From contig CAZARI010000002.1 in the NCBI GenBank assembly GCA_964487545.1, positions 62,001 through 126,000 on the forward strand: DNA of 64,000 nt, read 5' to 3'. This document shows, piece after piece, positions 8,932 to 16,866 of the stretch (its first letter is position 1; the number at the start of each line of letters is the position of its first letter). The stretch comes from SKUL01 sp964487545. GTDB lineage: Bacteria > Bacteroidota > Bacteroidia > Flavobacteriales_D > SKUL01. A model generated the notes under the pieces. That model ran no database searches. It saw only the letters and a program-made list of their open reading frames with translations, and was not told the origin of the DNA. Made by a program: the position numbers and the translations under genes.

Positions 8932-10452
8932 ATGACCGAACCAGTTGTAAGAGTACGATTTGCACCGAGCCCAACCGGTCCGCTGCACATGGGGGGAGTG
9001 AGAACAGCCCTTTACAATTATCTGTTTGCCAAAAAACACAATGGAAAGTTTATTCTGAGAATTGAAGATACCGATCAATCACGATTTGTTCCGGGAGCCG
9101 AAGAATACATTATTGAATCACTGAAATGGTGCGGAATTGTTCCCGACGAGGGTCTCTCATTGGGCGGTCAAAGTGGTCCTTACCGGCAGTCGGAACGCAA
9201 ACAGTTGTATCGTCAGTATGCCGACCAACTCATTGAAAGCGGCCATGCCTATCTGGCTTTTGACACACCCCAAGAACTCGAAGATGTTAGAGAACGCGCC
9301 AAGCAAGCCGGAGTGGCTTCCTGGCAGTACAATCACATTACGCGCAGCAGCATGAAAAACGCACTCACCTTGTCTGCAGATGAGGTGAAAGCGCGACTGG
9401 ATGCGGGCGACCCCTACGTGATCAGAATAAAAATGCCGCGCAATGAAGAAATTCGAGTAAACGATCGTATTCGTGGCTGGGTAGTGGTCAACAGCAATCA
9501 GCTTGATGATAAAGTGTTGTATAAAAGCGACGGAATGCCCACCTATCATCTGGCCAATATTGTGGACGATCACTTGATGGAAATTACCCATGTTATTCGC
9601 GGCGAAGAATGGCTCCCTTCGGCTCCGCTACATGTGCTACTGTATCGGTACTTTAATTGGGAGGCCCCCGAGTTTGCGCACCTACCGTTATTGCTTAAGC
9701 CCGAAGGAAGTGGCAAGCTCAGCAAAAGAGATGGCGACCGACTTGGCTTTCCGGTGTTTCCGCTGGAATGGCAAGATCCGCAAACCGGTGAAATATCATC
9801 GGGCTACCGCGAGAAGGGATATTTTCCCGAAGCTTTTATAAATATGCTCGCACTGTTGGGATGGAATCCAGGCACCAATCAGGAAATATTTTCACTGAGT
9901 GGATTAGTGGAAGCCTTTAGTCTGGAGCGCGTGGGCAAATCGGGATCAAAGTTCGATCCGGACAAAGCACGATGGTTTAATCAGCACTATCTGCGCGAAA
10001 AATCGGATCAGGAATTGACTGATTTGTTCATGCCATTGCTAAAGAGTCGGGGTTTTGACCCAGATCAAGCCTATGTAATAAAAGTGGTGGAGCTGTTGAA
10101 AGAACGCGCTGTTTTTGTGTCGGATATGCTTGAGGGCGAATACTTGTTTAAAGCTCCCGAAACATACGACGAGCAAACTCAAAAGAAAAAATGGAAAGCA
10201 CAAACGCCGGAAATGATGGTCGAGCTGGCAGAGCGTTTTAGCGAGTTACCTACGTTTGAATCGGCTTTGGTAGAACAGGAGTTCAAGGCTTTTATCCAGG
10301 AAAAAGAAGTGGGAATTGGTGCGGTAATGCCCAACCTTCGGCTATTGCTTACGGGTCAGGGTGCCGGACCATCGCTGTTTGATGTATGCGAACTCTTAGG
10401 GCGGGATGAAGTATTGACACGGATGGAGACTGGACTAAAAAGAATAGGGTAA
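8932..10452 (+). CDS. gltX: Glutamate--tRNA ligase
   Basis: Class Ic aminoacyl-tRNA synthetase that charges tRNA-Glu in the cytoplasm. The HIGH-type motif is in FAPSPTGPLHMGG (about residues 9-21) and the KMSKS-type loop is GKLSKRDGD (about 260-268). The anticodon-binding C-terminal region is present and the total of 506 aa is normal for Bacteroidota GluRS. Downstream, the stop overlaps the folB start by one base (TAATG), so the two genes are translationally coupled. Nothing in the sequence says whether this enzyme is discriminating or also charges tRNA-Gln. Confidence 0.98.
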   Translation: MTEPVVRVRFAPSPTGPLHMGGVRTALYNYLFAKKHNGKFILRIEDTDQSRFVPGAEEYIIESLKWCGIVPDEGLSLGGQSGPYRQSERKQLYRQYADQLIESGHAYLAFDTPQELEDVRERAKQAGVASWQYNHITRSSMKNALTLSADEVKARLDAGDPYVIRIKMPRNEEIRVNDRIRGWVVVNSNQLDDKVLYKSDGMPTYHLANIVDDHLMEITHVIRGEEWLPSAPLHVLLYRYFNWEAPEFAHLPLLLKPEGSGKLSKRDGDRLGFPVFPLEWQDPQTGEISSGYREKGYFPEAFINMLALLGWNPGTNQEIFSLSGLVEAFSLERVGKSGSKFDPDKARWFNQHYLREKSDQELTDLFMPLLKSRGFDPDQAYVIKVVELLKERAVFVSDMLEGEYLFKAPETYDEQTQKKKWKAQTPEMMVELAERFSELPTFESALVEQEFKAFIQEKEVGIGAVMPNLRLLLTGQGAGPSLFDVCELLGRDEVLTRMETGLKRIG

Positions 10453-10811
10453 TGGGTGTAATACGGGTTGAAGGAATATCATTGTACGCCTATCACGGCT
10501 GTCTCGAAGAAGAAGCCATGATTGGCAGCGAGTATTTGGTTGATGTGGAGCTGGAAAGCGATTTATCTGTTGCTGAAGAGAATGACGACCTTTCTTGCAC
10601 CATCGATTATGTGAGGGTTCACGAAATTGTGCGCAACGAAATGAAGGTGCGATCGAACCTCCTTGAGCATGTTGTACGGCGTATTATCGAATCGGTATGC
10701 GAGGTGTTTCCAGAACTGATTTCCGTAAAAGTTAGGGTAGCAAAGCTAAATCCACCAATCAACGGAGTGGCTAAAAACGTGAGCGTTGAGCTCGCCAGAC
10801 AACTAAAATAA
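10452..10811 (+). CDS. folB: Dihydroneopterin aldolase
   Basis: FolB cleaves 7,8-dihydroneopterin to 6-hydroxymethyl-7,8-dihydropterin and glycolaldehyde in folate synthesis. The 119-aa protein has the family length and start: GISLYAYHGCLEEE, with the conserved Tyr and His-Gly, then TIDYVRVHEIV, NLLEHVVRRI with the active-site Glu, and the C-terminal SVKVRVAKLNPPI with the catalytic lysine. It overlaps the gltX stop by one base and is the last protein gene of this pair. No other folate gene is in the window. Confidence 0.95.
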   Translation: MGVIRVEGISLYAYHGCLEEEAMIGSEYLVDVELESDLSVAEENDDLSCTIDYVRVHEIVRNEMKVRSNLLEHVVRRIIESVCEVFPELISVKVRVAKLNPPINGVAKNVSVELARQLK

Positions 10812-10819
10812 CACCGGGG

Positions 10820-10849
10820 TTTGTCTATGACGCAAAAAAGTTAACTTTG
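10820..10849 (+). promoter_or_regulatory. Promoter of tRNA-Cys
   Basis: TTTG at 10820-10823 and TAACTTTG at 10842-10849 are separated by 18 bp, close to the Bacteroidota -33/-7 arrangement. The -7 box ends 19 bp before the tRNA 5' end. Confidence 0.65.
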
Positions 10850-10868
10850 CGTTCCGTTAAAACAACAG

Positions 10869-10939
10869 GGTTCCGTGGCCGAGTGGCTAGGCAGAGGTCT
10901 GCAAAACCTCGTACAGCGGTTCGAATCCGCTCGGAACCT
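10869..10939 (+). tRNA. tRNA-Cys (GCA)
   Basis: A full cloverleaf: acceptor stem GGTTCCG / CGGAACC, D arm with GGCTAGG, anticodon stem GAGGT / ACCTC enclosing CTGCAAA with anticodon GCA at 10901-10903, and T loop GGTTCGAATCC. Discriminator U; CCA is not encoded. Confidence 0.97.
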
Positions 10940-10946
10940 CAAAAGA

Positions 10947-10976
10947 AACCCCGTCAACGCTGGCGGGGTTTTTTTG
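10947..10976 (+). terminator. Terminator after tRNA-Cys, probably bidirectional
   Basis: AACCCCGTCA / TGGCGGGGTT forms a 10-bp stem with one G-U pair and a 4-nt loop, followed by TTTTTTT. The minus strand also ends in TTTCTTTT, so it could stop transcription of the glycosyltransferase pair whose last stop is at 11007. Confidence 0.88.
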
Positions 10977-11006
10977 TTTTCCAATTGATTGCTTTTAAAT
11001 GGGGTG

Positions 11007-11843
11007 CTAAAGCCCTAACTTTTTCAGTGCCAGTTGTGGCCGCAAAGAAAAAAACAGGATGGGGTTGTTGCTTTTTTTCAACTTCATGTGGTAAAAGAAT
11101 TTCAAATCAAGAATAAGCTGATCAGCTACCGGAAGCTCTTTTTTATATCGCTTATACACAGCGAGTTTTGTGATTTTTGTACCTGTGTTTGAATTTTGAA
11201 ATGTTTTGGTTTCTTCGTGCAGAACAAAGTTCCCGATATTGGTATCATCATAATGCACCTTGGCGTGTTTCAGCAGCCTGATCATCATTTCGTAATCAAG
11301 CACATAGTGTTCCCTTTCATCGTAAAACCCAGCAACCTCGTGCAGCTTTTTTGAATAGAAATAAGAGGAAGGGTTTGATGGAAAAACATCCGGCCTCCAG
11401 ATTTGTAATATTTGGGGATAACCACAGTTTTTAGGCTTTCTGACGGATTTAATTTGATCTTCTGCATCCCGTATAATACAATTGCCAACCAAAATGTCAG
11501 AATCTCCAATTGCTGAAAGCCGATCCAGCACCCAACACAATATTTCCGGCTCGAAATAATCGTCAGCATTTAGAAAAGTGATGAACTTTCCCCTTGCCTT
11601 GCGAATGCCTCTATTCATGGCATCAGACTGACCCGAATCTGCTTCAGAAAAGAAACGAAGATGTGGGTGACGTGCAGCATAATTTTCGACGATTTTGGCC
11701 GTATTATCTTCACTGCAATTGTCCTGTATAATGTGTTCTATGTTGGTGGCCTTTTGACCAATTACGTTTTGAATGCATCGCTCAACAAACCGTCCGCTGT
11801 TATATGAAGGCGTAATAATGCTTAATAAGACACGATCGCTCAT
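11007..11843 (-). CDS. Family 2 glycosyltransferase
   Basis: A 278-aa GT-A fold glycosyltransferase. The N-terminus shows SIITPSYNSGRFVERCI (about residues 8-24), the nucleotide-sugar motif (DNCSEDNT at 41-48), the conserved DSGQSDAMNRGI segment, and the metal-binding NADD at 92-95. No membrane helix is seen, so it is cytoplasmic or peripheral. It resembles WcaA/rhamnosyl-type enzymes of surface polysaccharide pathways. Its start overlaps the end of the upstream gene by 4 bp, so the two are coupled. The donor and acceptor sugars cannot be told. No other capsule or O-antigen gene lies close by. Confidence 0.9.
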   Translation of the reverse strand: MSDRVLLSIITPSYNSGRFVERCIQNVIGQKATNIEHIIQDNCSEDNTAKIVENYAARHPHLRFFSEADSGQSDAMNRGIRKARGKFITFLNADDYFEPEILCWVLDRLSAIGDSDILVGNCIIRDAEDQIKSVRKPKNCGYPQILQIWRPDVFPSNPSSYFYSKKLHEVAGFYDEREHYVLDYEMMIRLLKHAKVHYDDTNIGNFVLHEETKTFQNSNTGTKITKLAVYKRYKKELPVADQLILDLKFFYHMKLKKSNNPILFFSLRPQLALKKLGL

Positions 11844-13066
11844 AGGCTCAAAAGGGTGTTTTTGTATTTTAGAAGTGATTCTTTTCCGGTTAATTCCACA
11901 AAGTGTTTTCCGATAGCGCTATAGTCTGAATTTTGCTCCAGCCGGGTCATTAAGTCGGAAGCTTGTTCAAAACGAAGCGCTTCCGGAAGCGGGTGGCACG
12001 GAATATCGGACTTTAGTTGGAATACCGGCATTCCTCTTCGCAACAACTCATACATCATGCTGGTGGTATGCCCAACTACGAAACGCAAATTTTCCAGTTT
12101 CACAGCAGCGGTGTCAATCCTAACTTGTTTGGTGTGGGTGTAATCCTTGAGCGAAGTAGTGGGGTGCAGGCGCAGCGAAATAGTCCAATTATGACGGGAA
12201 GCTATTTCGCAGGCAATGTCCAGTAGTTGCTGGTTGTGTGAAGCATACATCTTTTGATCAAATAGCACCATAAAAATGAGGGAATCGCGACTTGGGTTCA
12301 CAACGCCCAATAAGGTGGGCTTTCCGCAGATGATCACTTTTGAGTTTGGATGATGTTGGAGAATTAAATCTGAAGTGTTTTTCCCCCAAGCCAGAAAATA
12401 TTCGGCGACGGTATTTTCGTAATTTACTACATTAACCGTGTGCGTGTTGCCATAATCTACATATAAGCCATGCTGCAGGGTAATAGTTTTGCTGCCGAGG
12501 TTTTTAAAATGCTGAGCAATCGCATTATCTAATGGCTGCATATCGGCAAATACAACCACGACTTTGGGCCGATGCACTTCCATCATTTTTGCAATCTGCA
12601 GGTAGCCGATCATTTTTATGTAGAAAAAAACTGCCGCGTGCGAACCGATTTTCCGAATCAAGTACAACAATATTCCCGCATGTTTTACAAACAGAATAAC
12701 CCCGGCAGTGTTAATGCTTTTTCGGTAAGTTAGGTCATTGTATACGCAACTGGACCTCCCTTCTGTTGTATCGATGATTTTAAAGAATAAGTCGTCGTAA
12801 TCTGCTCTGGGAAGTGATTTCAAAAATAAATAATCCACGGGTGATGCAACATCGTCTTTGGGTATTTCCGGCACCCTTGCAAACAGGTCAAGCAGATAGG
12901 ATCTGATCATGCCGAGCGTAATCCTAAAGTACTTTAACGATCGTAGAGAATAACGCTGTCGTTCTGGAACACGCTCAAATCGGTAGAAATGAACCGCCAA
13001 TATTTTATCCCACACCAGATTTGCGAGTGAGATGTGCTTAAAATGGTTTTTCAAATGTTCCAACAT
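11840..13066 (-). CDS. Capsule/surface-polysaccharide synthesis-like protein (GT-B type, putative)
   Basis: A 408-aa protein I cannot place with certainty. The C-terminal half shows features of capsular-polysaccharide and glycerophosphotransferase-type GT-B proteins: VVVFADMQPLDNAIAQ, TITLQHGLYVDYG (about residue 200), AWGKNTSDLIL, SLRLHPTTSL, and VGHTTSMMYELLRRGMPVF near the end, where a Gly-His-Thr-Thr-Ser loop usually binds nucleotide. The N-terminal 150 residues are less typical, with a hydrophobic stretch at about 120-160 that may contact the membrane. It overlaps the family 2 glycosyltransferase by 4 bp. Together the two genes form a small glycan unit flanked by tRNA genes. Confidence 0.65.
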   Translation of the reverse strand: MLEHLKNHFKHISLANLVWDKILAVHFYRFERVPERQRYSLRSLKYFRITLGMIRSYLLDLFARVPEIPKDDVASPVDYLFLKSLPRADYDDLFFKIIDTTEGRSSCVYNDLTYRKSINTAGVILFVKHAGILLYLIRKIGSHAAVFFYIKMIGYLQIAKMMEVHRPKVVVVFADMQPLDNAIAQHFKNLGSKTITLQHGLYVDYGNTHTVNVVNYENTVAEYFLAWGKNTSDLILQHHPNSKVIICGKPTLLGVVNPSRDSLIFMVLFDQKMYASHNQQLLDIACEIASRHNWTISLRLHPTTSLKDYTHTKQVRIDTAAVKLENLRFVVGHTTSMMYELLRRGMPVFQLKSDIPCHPLPEALRFEQASDLMTRLEQNSDYSAIGKHFVELTGKESLLKYKNTLLSL

Positions 13067-13110
13067 TTAATCCGGCTCATTGACAACTTTAGTGGTCATT
13101 ACCTATTCCG

Positions 13111-13142
13111 GAAAGGTAAAGATGCAGACGGGTTCGAAACAA
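13111..13142 (-). promoter_or_regulatory. Possible promoter of the glycan gene pair
   Basis: On the minus strand TTG (13140-13142) and TACCTTTC (13111-13118) are 21 bp apart; the -7 box misses the consensus by its last base. It lies 45 bp upstream of the 13066 start. Confidence 0.4.
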
Positions 13143-13261
13143 CGAAGATATCTAAAACTATTTTTGTCAACAGGAAAACCCCACGCGCGTAGAAATGGAA
13201 AGTTTAGAATTACCATACAAATCATCCAAAAGAATGACGGTTTTATAGCCGAATAAATTTT

Positions 13262-13446
13262 ACTTGCGACTTGATTATTGGCAACAACATCACAGCAAGT
13301 TAGTCTGTGTTGTCAGCCTTAGTTGGCATTGCTTCCGGTCGTTATTCCATGCCGGACAATATGCAGTGAACCAAGTGACTTGTGGTGAGGTAATTTGGTT
13401 GACGTGGATAAAACTCCTGACTGAATTTGTTTGGTCGGGAGTTTTT
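13262..13446 (+). ncRNA. Putative structured small RNA, 6S-like rod with terminator
   Basis: No reading frame here looks protein-coding, but the stretch folds as one long irregular hairpin and ends in a strong terminator. Pairs seen by eye: CAAC (13282-13285) with GTTG (13398-13401); TCAC (13290-13293) with GTGA (13385-13388); CAAGT (13296-13300) with ACTTG (13378-13382); ATTG (13328-13331) with CAAT (13357-13360); TCCGG (13334-13338) with CCGGA (13352-13356). Between the CAAGT and ATTG stems lies a large asymmetric internal loop, as in the central bubble of 6S RNA. A near-consensus -7 box (TAAATTTT, 13254-13261) precedes it. The size of about 180 nt suits 6S RNA. The identity is inference; the fold has not been computed. 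Confidence 0.45.
13410..13446 (+). terminator. Strong terminator of the putative small RNA
   Basis: AAAACTCCTGAC / GTCGGGAGTTTT is a 12-bp stem with a single T-G pair and a 12-nt loop, followed by TTTTTGTTTT. No plus-strand protein gene lies upstream within 2 kb, so it must end a non-coding transcript. Confidence 0.85.
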
Positions 13447-13522
13447 GTTTTCGATCAATTCACCCTTCCATTTCTAAGTTCGCAATAATAGACAATCGCT
13501 TCACTGGTTGGGGTAAAAGCAA

Positions 13523-13548
13523 AAAACCCCCCGAAATTGGGGGGTTTT
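13523..13548 (-). terminator. Terminator after tRNA-Arg
   Basis: A perfect 10-bp stem AAAACCCCCC / GGGGGGTTTT with a 6-nt loop lies 2 bp beyond the tRNA 3' end; the minus strand continues into a T run. Confidence 0.9.
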
Positions 13549-13549
13549 G

Positions 13550-13623
13550 TGACCCGGGGAGGATTCGAACCCCCAACCCTCAGAGCCGAAATCTGATATT
13601 CTATCCAGTTGAACTACCGGGCC
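13550..13623 (-). tRNA. tRNA-Arg (TCG)
   Basis: Read on the minus strand, the acceptor stem is GGCCCGG / CCGGGTC with discriminator A. The anticodon stem TCAGA / TCTGA encloses TTTCGGC, anticodon TCG, and the T loop is GTTCGAATC. CCA is not encoded. It decodes CGN arginine codons. Confidence 0.96.
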
Positions 13624-13635
13624 AATTAAGAGGCG

Positions 13636-13668
13636 CAAATTTAGGTTTTATTTCGCTCATCATACAAA
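13636..13668 (-). promoter_or_regulatory. Promoter of tRNA-Arg
   Basis: On the minus strand TTTG (13665-13668) and TAAATTTG (13636-13643) are 21 bp apart, an exact match to the Bacteroidota promoter form. The -7 box ends 12 bp before the tRNA 5' end. Confidence 0.75.
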
Positions 13669-13790
13669 TCAAATGGGGCGAAAATTTTATACCTTCACTT
13701 TTCGGGCAATTTGGTCTCTTTTACTCGGTATTTTGCGCGGTGATATATGAAAAATAGGTTTTCTTCGTTCCAACTCCATAATTGCTATTG

Positions 13791-16091
13791 ATGACCAGAT
13801 TTGTTACCTTATTTTTCTTCTGCCTGATGGTGATTCCTGCTCATGCTCAACTGGCTATCCAACAATGGAGAGATCATTTTCCAAATAATGGCACGGTCGA
13901 TGTCGCCTACGGAAACAACAGGATCTATAGCGCCAACAGAAACATGATCTACGCGCTGAATCTAAATGATAACAGCATTGAAAAAATCACGAAAGTAAAC
14001 CTGCTGTCGGATGTCGGTATCTCGGCGATCGCCTTTGATCACGCTTCATCTACACTCATCGTTGGATATGAAAACGGAAACCTCGACTTGATCACCAAAG
14101 GGGGGGCGATTAATGTTAGCAGTATTATGAACAGCGGTGTATTTGGTATCAAAACCATCAACGACATTTATGTAGAAAATGGCCGATGTTATTTATCGTG
14201 TGGCTTTGGAATTGTGTACTTTGATTTGGTCAATCAGGAAGTGATCGATTCATATATCATCGGGCCAGGTGGCGCCAATCTGCAAGTGTATGATATTACT
14301 AAGTTCAACGAAAAAATTTATGCAGCAACTGAAATCGGACTGATGGTGGCCGATGCCAATAACTCCTTCCTGACCAATTTTGTTAATTGGAACCCCGTCA
14401 CCGGGTTGCCCCACACCACTACCGTTACCGATGTCGGCGCAATCGGATCCTCTTTGTTGTTCTTACAGAATAATGGAGATAACGATGTGCTCTATGCAAC
14501 ATCAGATTTTAACAGCTTTGAGGCAGTAGAGCAGGGTGAAAATTTTCGCGGCTTGGATGTTTCCGGAAATAGTATGATCGCTCGCCGTCAGAATTCAGTA
14601 GGTGTTTACAATGCTAATTTGAACTGGCAATATTCGGTAGACAATGTGGCATCAAATGGAGCCGTTGTTCTGGAGCCCGGCGAAGTCTGGATGGGTGACG
14701 AAAGGGAAGGGCTCATTCGATACAGAAGTGCTAATAATTCACGAGAGAACATTCAGCCGGTCGGGCCAAAGCACTTGCACGCCTATAAGCTCCAGTTCAT
14801 AGATGGCGTGCTGTTCAAGTCTGCCGGGGCACCCGCCTCGAATTGGGGCCCAACCTATAATTTCCGGGGTGTGGAGGTATTTGCTCAGGGCGAATGGAGA
14901 ACTTTTGACAGTAGCAGCGACCCGTTATTTAATGCTGATAACATTCGCGACTTAATGGTTGTGGCGGTTGATCCCGACGACCCCGAACATTGGTTTATCG
15001 GAACGTGGTATAGCGGAATACTTGAATACCGCGACGGTAGTATTGTACATCGATACCATGAAGATAACTCACCGCTTGATGGAAGGGTAGAAACCGGAGG
15101 CCGCGCTGCGGTTGGCGGATTGGCGTATGATAATGACGGAAACTTGTGGATCACCAATGGCTATTCAGACACCCCTGTACTCGCCTTAACCCCTGAGGGA
15201 GAGTGGCACGCTTTCAGTCCCAATTCAGTAGGTGCTCAAGGATCCGTGTTATATAGCGACATCCTCATCGATCAATCAGGATATAAATGGTTTATTCGTC
15301 CGCGGGGCAACGGTTTGGTGGTATATAATGACAACCGGACTGTAGCAGACGCAAGCGACGATCAGGCAAAGGCACTGAACAATCAGGTGGGTGAAGGCAA
15401 TTTACCGACAATGGATGTGTATTCCATTGCCGAAGACCTGAACGGTGAAATCTGGATTGGAACGGGCGAGGGCGTGGCGGTGGTATACTCCCCTGGCAGC
15501 ATCTTTTCCGGCGGAAATTTCGATGTGCAACAAATTCTTCTTGAGCAGGATGGAAACCTTCAGATATTGCTCGAAACCGAGATTGTAAGTAGCATAGCTG
15601 TTGATGGCGCCAACCAAAAGTGGCTCGGCACAGCCGGTTCGGGAGTGTTTTTGATGTCGCCCGATGGCACCCGACAAATCCACCGGTTTACTACCCAAAA
15701 CAGCCCACTGCCTTCCGATATAATACAGTCCATTACTATCGACGGCGAAACAGGAGAAGTGTTTTTCGCTACCGACAATGGGGTGGTATCGTTCAAAAGT
15801 ACGGCTACCGACGGTAGAGCAAAAAATGAGTGCCTGAAGGTTTATCCCAATCCGGTACGCGAAAATTATGAAGGTCCGGTGGCCATTACTGGTTTGGAGC
15901 GCAGCACCAATGTAAAAATTACAGACGTGGCCGGAAACCTTGTTTTTGAAACAACTTCAGAAGGAGGGCAGGCCATCTGGAATGCTCGCAACTCAAGTGG
16001 AGACCGTGTAACAACAGGGATTTACACGGCGCTGGCAACCGCTCCCGAAGGAAACTCAAGGTGTGTGGCGAAGATCATGGTAGTGCGCTAA
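13791..16091 (+). CDS. porZ: PorZ-like beta-propeller protein with T9SS type A tail
   Basis: The 766-aa protein (from the ATG at 13791; the frame extends 9 bp further to a TTG) has a signal peptide ending PAHAQ, then LAIQQWRDHFP, the characteristic start of PorZ-type proteins. Two propellers of seven-bladed type follow, rich in the two-component-propeller-like motif D-x-N-G-x-x-W-I/F-G-T (for example LNGEIWIGTGEGV and IAVDGANQKWLGTAGSG). The C-terminus is a type A sorting domain, CLKVYPNPVRENYEG to the end. In Porphyromonas, PorZ is part of the attachment complex and delivers A-LPS to the sortase PorU. The gene is 1 bp before recO, an arrangement I recall from many Bacteroidota. Ordinary T9SS cargo with a propeller is the alternative. 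Confidence 0.8.
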   Translation: MTRFVTLFFFCLMVIPAHAQLAIQQWRDHFPNNGTVDVAYGNNRIYSANRNMIYALNLNDNSIEKITKVNLLSDVGISAIAFDHASSTLIVGYENGNLDLITKGGAINVSSIMNSGVFGIKTINDIYVENGRCYLSCGFGIVYFDLVNQEVIDSYIIGPGGANLQVYDITKFNEKIYAATEIGLMVADANNSFLTNFVNWNPVTGLPHTTTVTDVGAIGSSLLFLQNNGDNDVLYATSDFNSFEAVEQGENFRGLDVSGNSMIARRQNSVGVYNANLNWQYSVDNVASNGAVVLEPGEVWMGDEREGLIRYRSANNSRENIQPVGPKHLHAYKLQFIDGVLFKSAGAPASNWGPTYNFRGVEVFAQGEWRTFDSSSDPLFNADNIRDLMVVAVDPDDPEHWFIGTWYSGILEYRDGSIVHRYHEDNSPLDGRVETGGRAAVGGLAYDNDGNLWITNGYSDTPVLALTPEGEWHAFSPNSVGAQGSVLYSDILIDQSGYKWFIRPRGNGLVVYNDNRTVADASDDQAKALNNQVGEGNLPTMDVYSIAEDLNGEIWIGTGEGVAVVYSPGSIFSGGNFDVQQILLEQDGNLQILLETEIVSSIAVDGANQKWLGTAGSGVFLMSPDGTRQIHRFTTQNSPLPSDIIQSITIDGETGEVFFATDNGVVSFKSTATDGRAKNECLKVYPNPVRENYEGPVAITGLERSTNVKITDVAGNLVFETTSEGGQAIWNARNSSGDRVTTGIYTALATAPEGNSRCVAKIMVVR

Positions 16092-16092
16092 A

Positions 16093-16809
16093 ATGAAAAC
16101 GCATTCTAAAGGAATTGTACTTCGTTCAATTGATTACGGTGAAACCAGCGCCATCGTGCGGATCTTTACCCATAATCACGGATTGCGTTCGTTTATTGTG
16201 CGCGGTGTAAAGGGTAAACGACGACGAAAAATGGGGTGTCTCCAACCCCTGAGCCTAATCGAAATAGAATATCATTTTCATGAACGACGTGATCTGTCGG
16301 TGGCGGGAAACATTCGTTTTCTCGAAGGGTTTCACAACATTCAGGAACATCCGCATAAAAGAATGGTTGCGTTGTTTCTGGCTGAGGTGCTCAACGAAAC
16401 CCTCAAAAGCGATCAATCCGACGAACCGTTGTTTGATTTCATTCACTCAAGACTGCTACTATTCGATCTGGAAGATTGGAACGCCAATTTTCATTTGTTC
16501 TTTCTGGCCAGTATGACCCGGTTTTTAGGTTTCTACCCTTTGCTTACTTCAAGCCCCACAGGTTTTGATTTGCTTGGCGGAGCATTTATCAACACTAACG
16601 CAGATAGTCATAACGCGATAAGCGGACCGGAGGTGCAGTTGCTGTTTACGCTTTTTACAGAAGAGTGGGATGTTATCAAGGCCATGCCCATGAACGGCCA
16701 AATCAGAAGCCAGCTTTCCTACCTGTTCATTGATTACTATCGTTATCACTCGGCCGACATGCGCGCACTGAAATCACTGCAAATCCTTACGGAAATAATG
16801 AATGAATAG
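16093..16809 (+). CDS. recO: DNA repair protein RecO
   Basis: RecO mediates RecA loading on SSB-coated single-stranded DNA in the RecFOR recombination pathway. The 238-aa length is normal. The N-terminal OB fold shows KGIVLRSIDYGETSAIVRIFTHNHG, then RGVKGKRRRKMGCLQPLSLIEIEYHF, both typical. The helical C-terminal part lacks the cysteine cluster found in some RecO proteins, as in many Bacteroidota. One base separates it from the porZ stop, so it is cotranscribed and probably coupled to porZ, although the two have no known functional link. Confidence 0.95.
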   Translation: MKTHSKGIVLRSIDYGETSAIVRIFTHNHGLRSFIVRGVKGKRRRKMGCLQPLSLIEIEYHFHERRDLSVAGNIRFLEGFHNIQEHPHKRMVALFLAEVLNETLKSDQSDEPLFDFIHSRLLLFDLEDWNANFHLFFLASMTRFLGFYPLLTSSPTGFDLLGGAFINTNADSHNAISGPEVQLLFTLFTEEWDVIKAMPMNGQIRSQLSYLFIDYYRYHSADMRALKSLQILTEIMNE

Positions 16810-16866
16810 AAAGTGAATATTATTGTTCGGCGGAAACTGTATTTTCGGTTCGAAATAAATGCCGTT

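Noticed and set aside
10847..11116. Plus-strand frame across tRNA-Cys
   Set aside because: It reads through a complete tRNA gene and a terminator; a shadow frame only.
13431..13757. Plus-strand frame across the tRNA-Arg locus
   Set aside because: It runs antisense through tRNA-Arg and its terminator and shows no domain.
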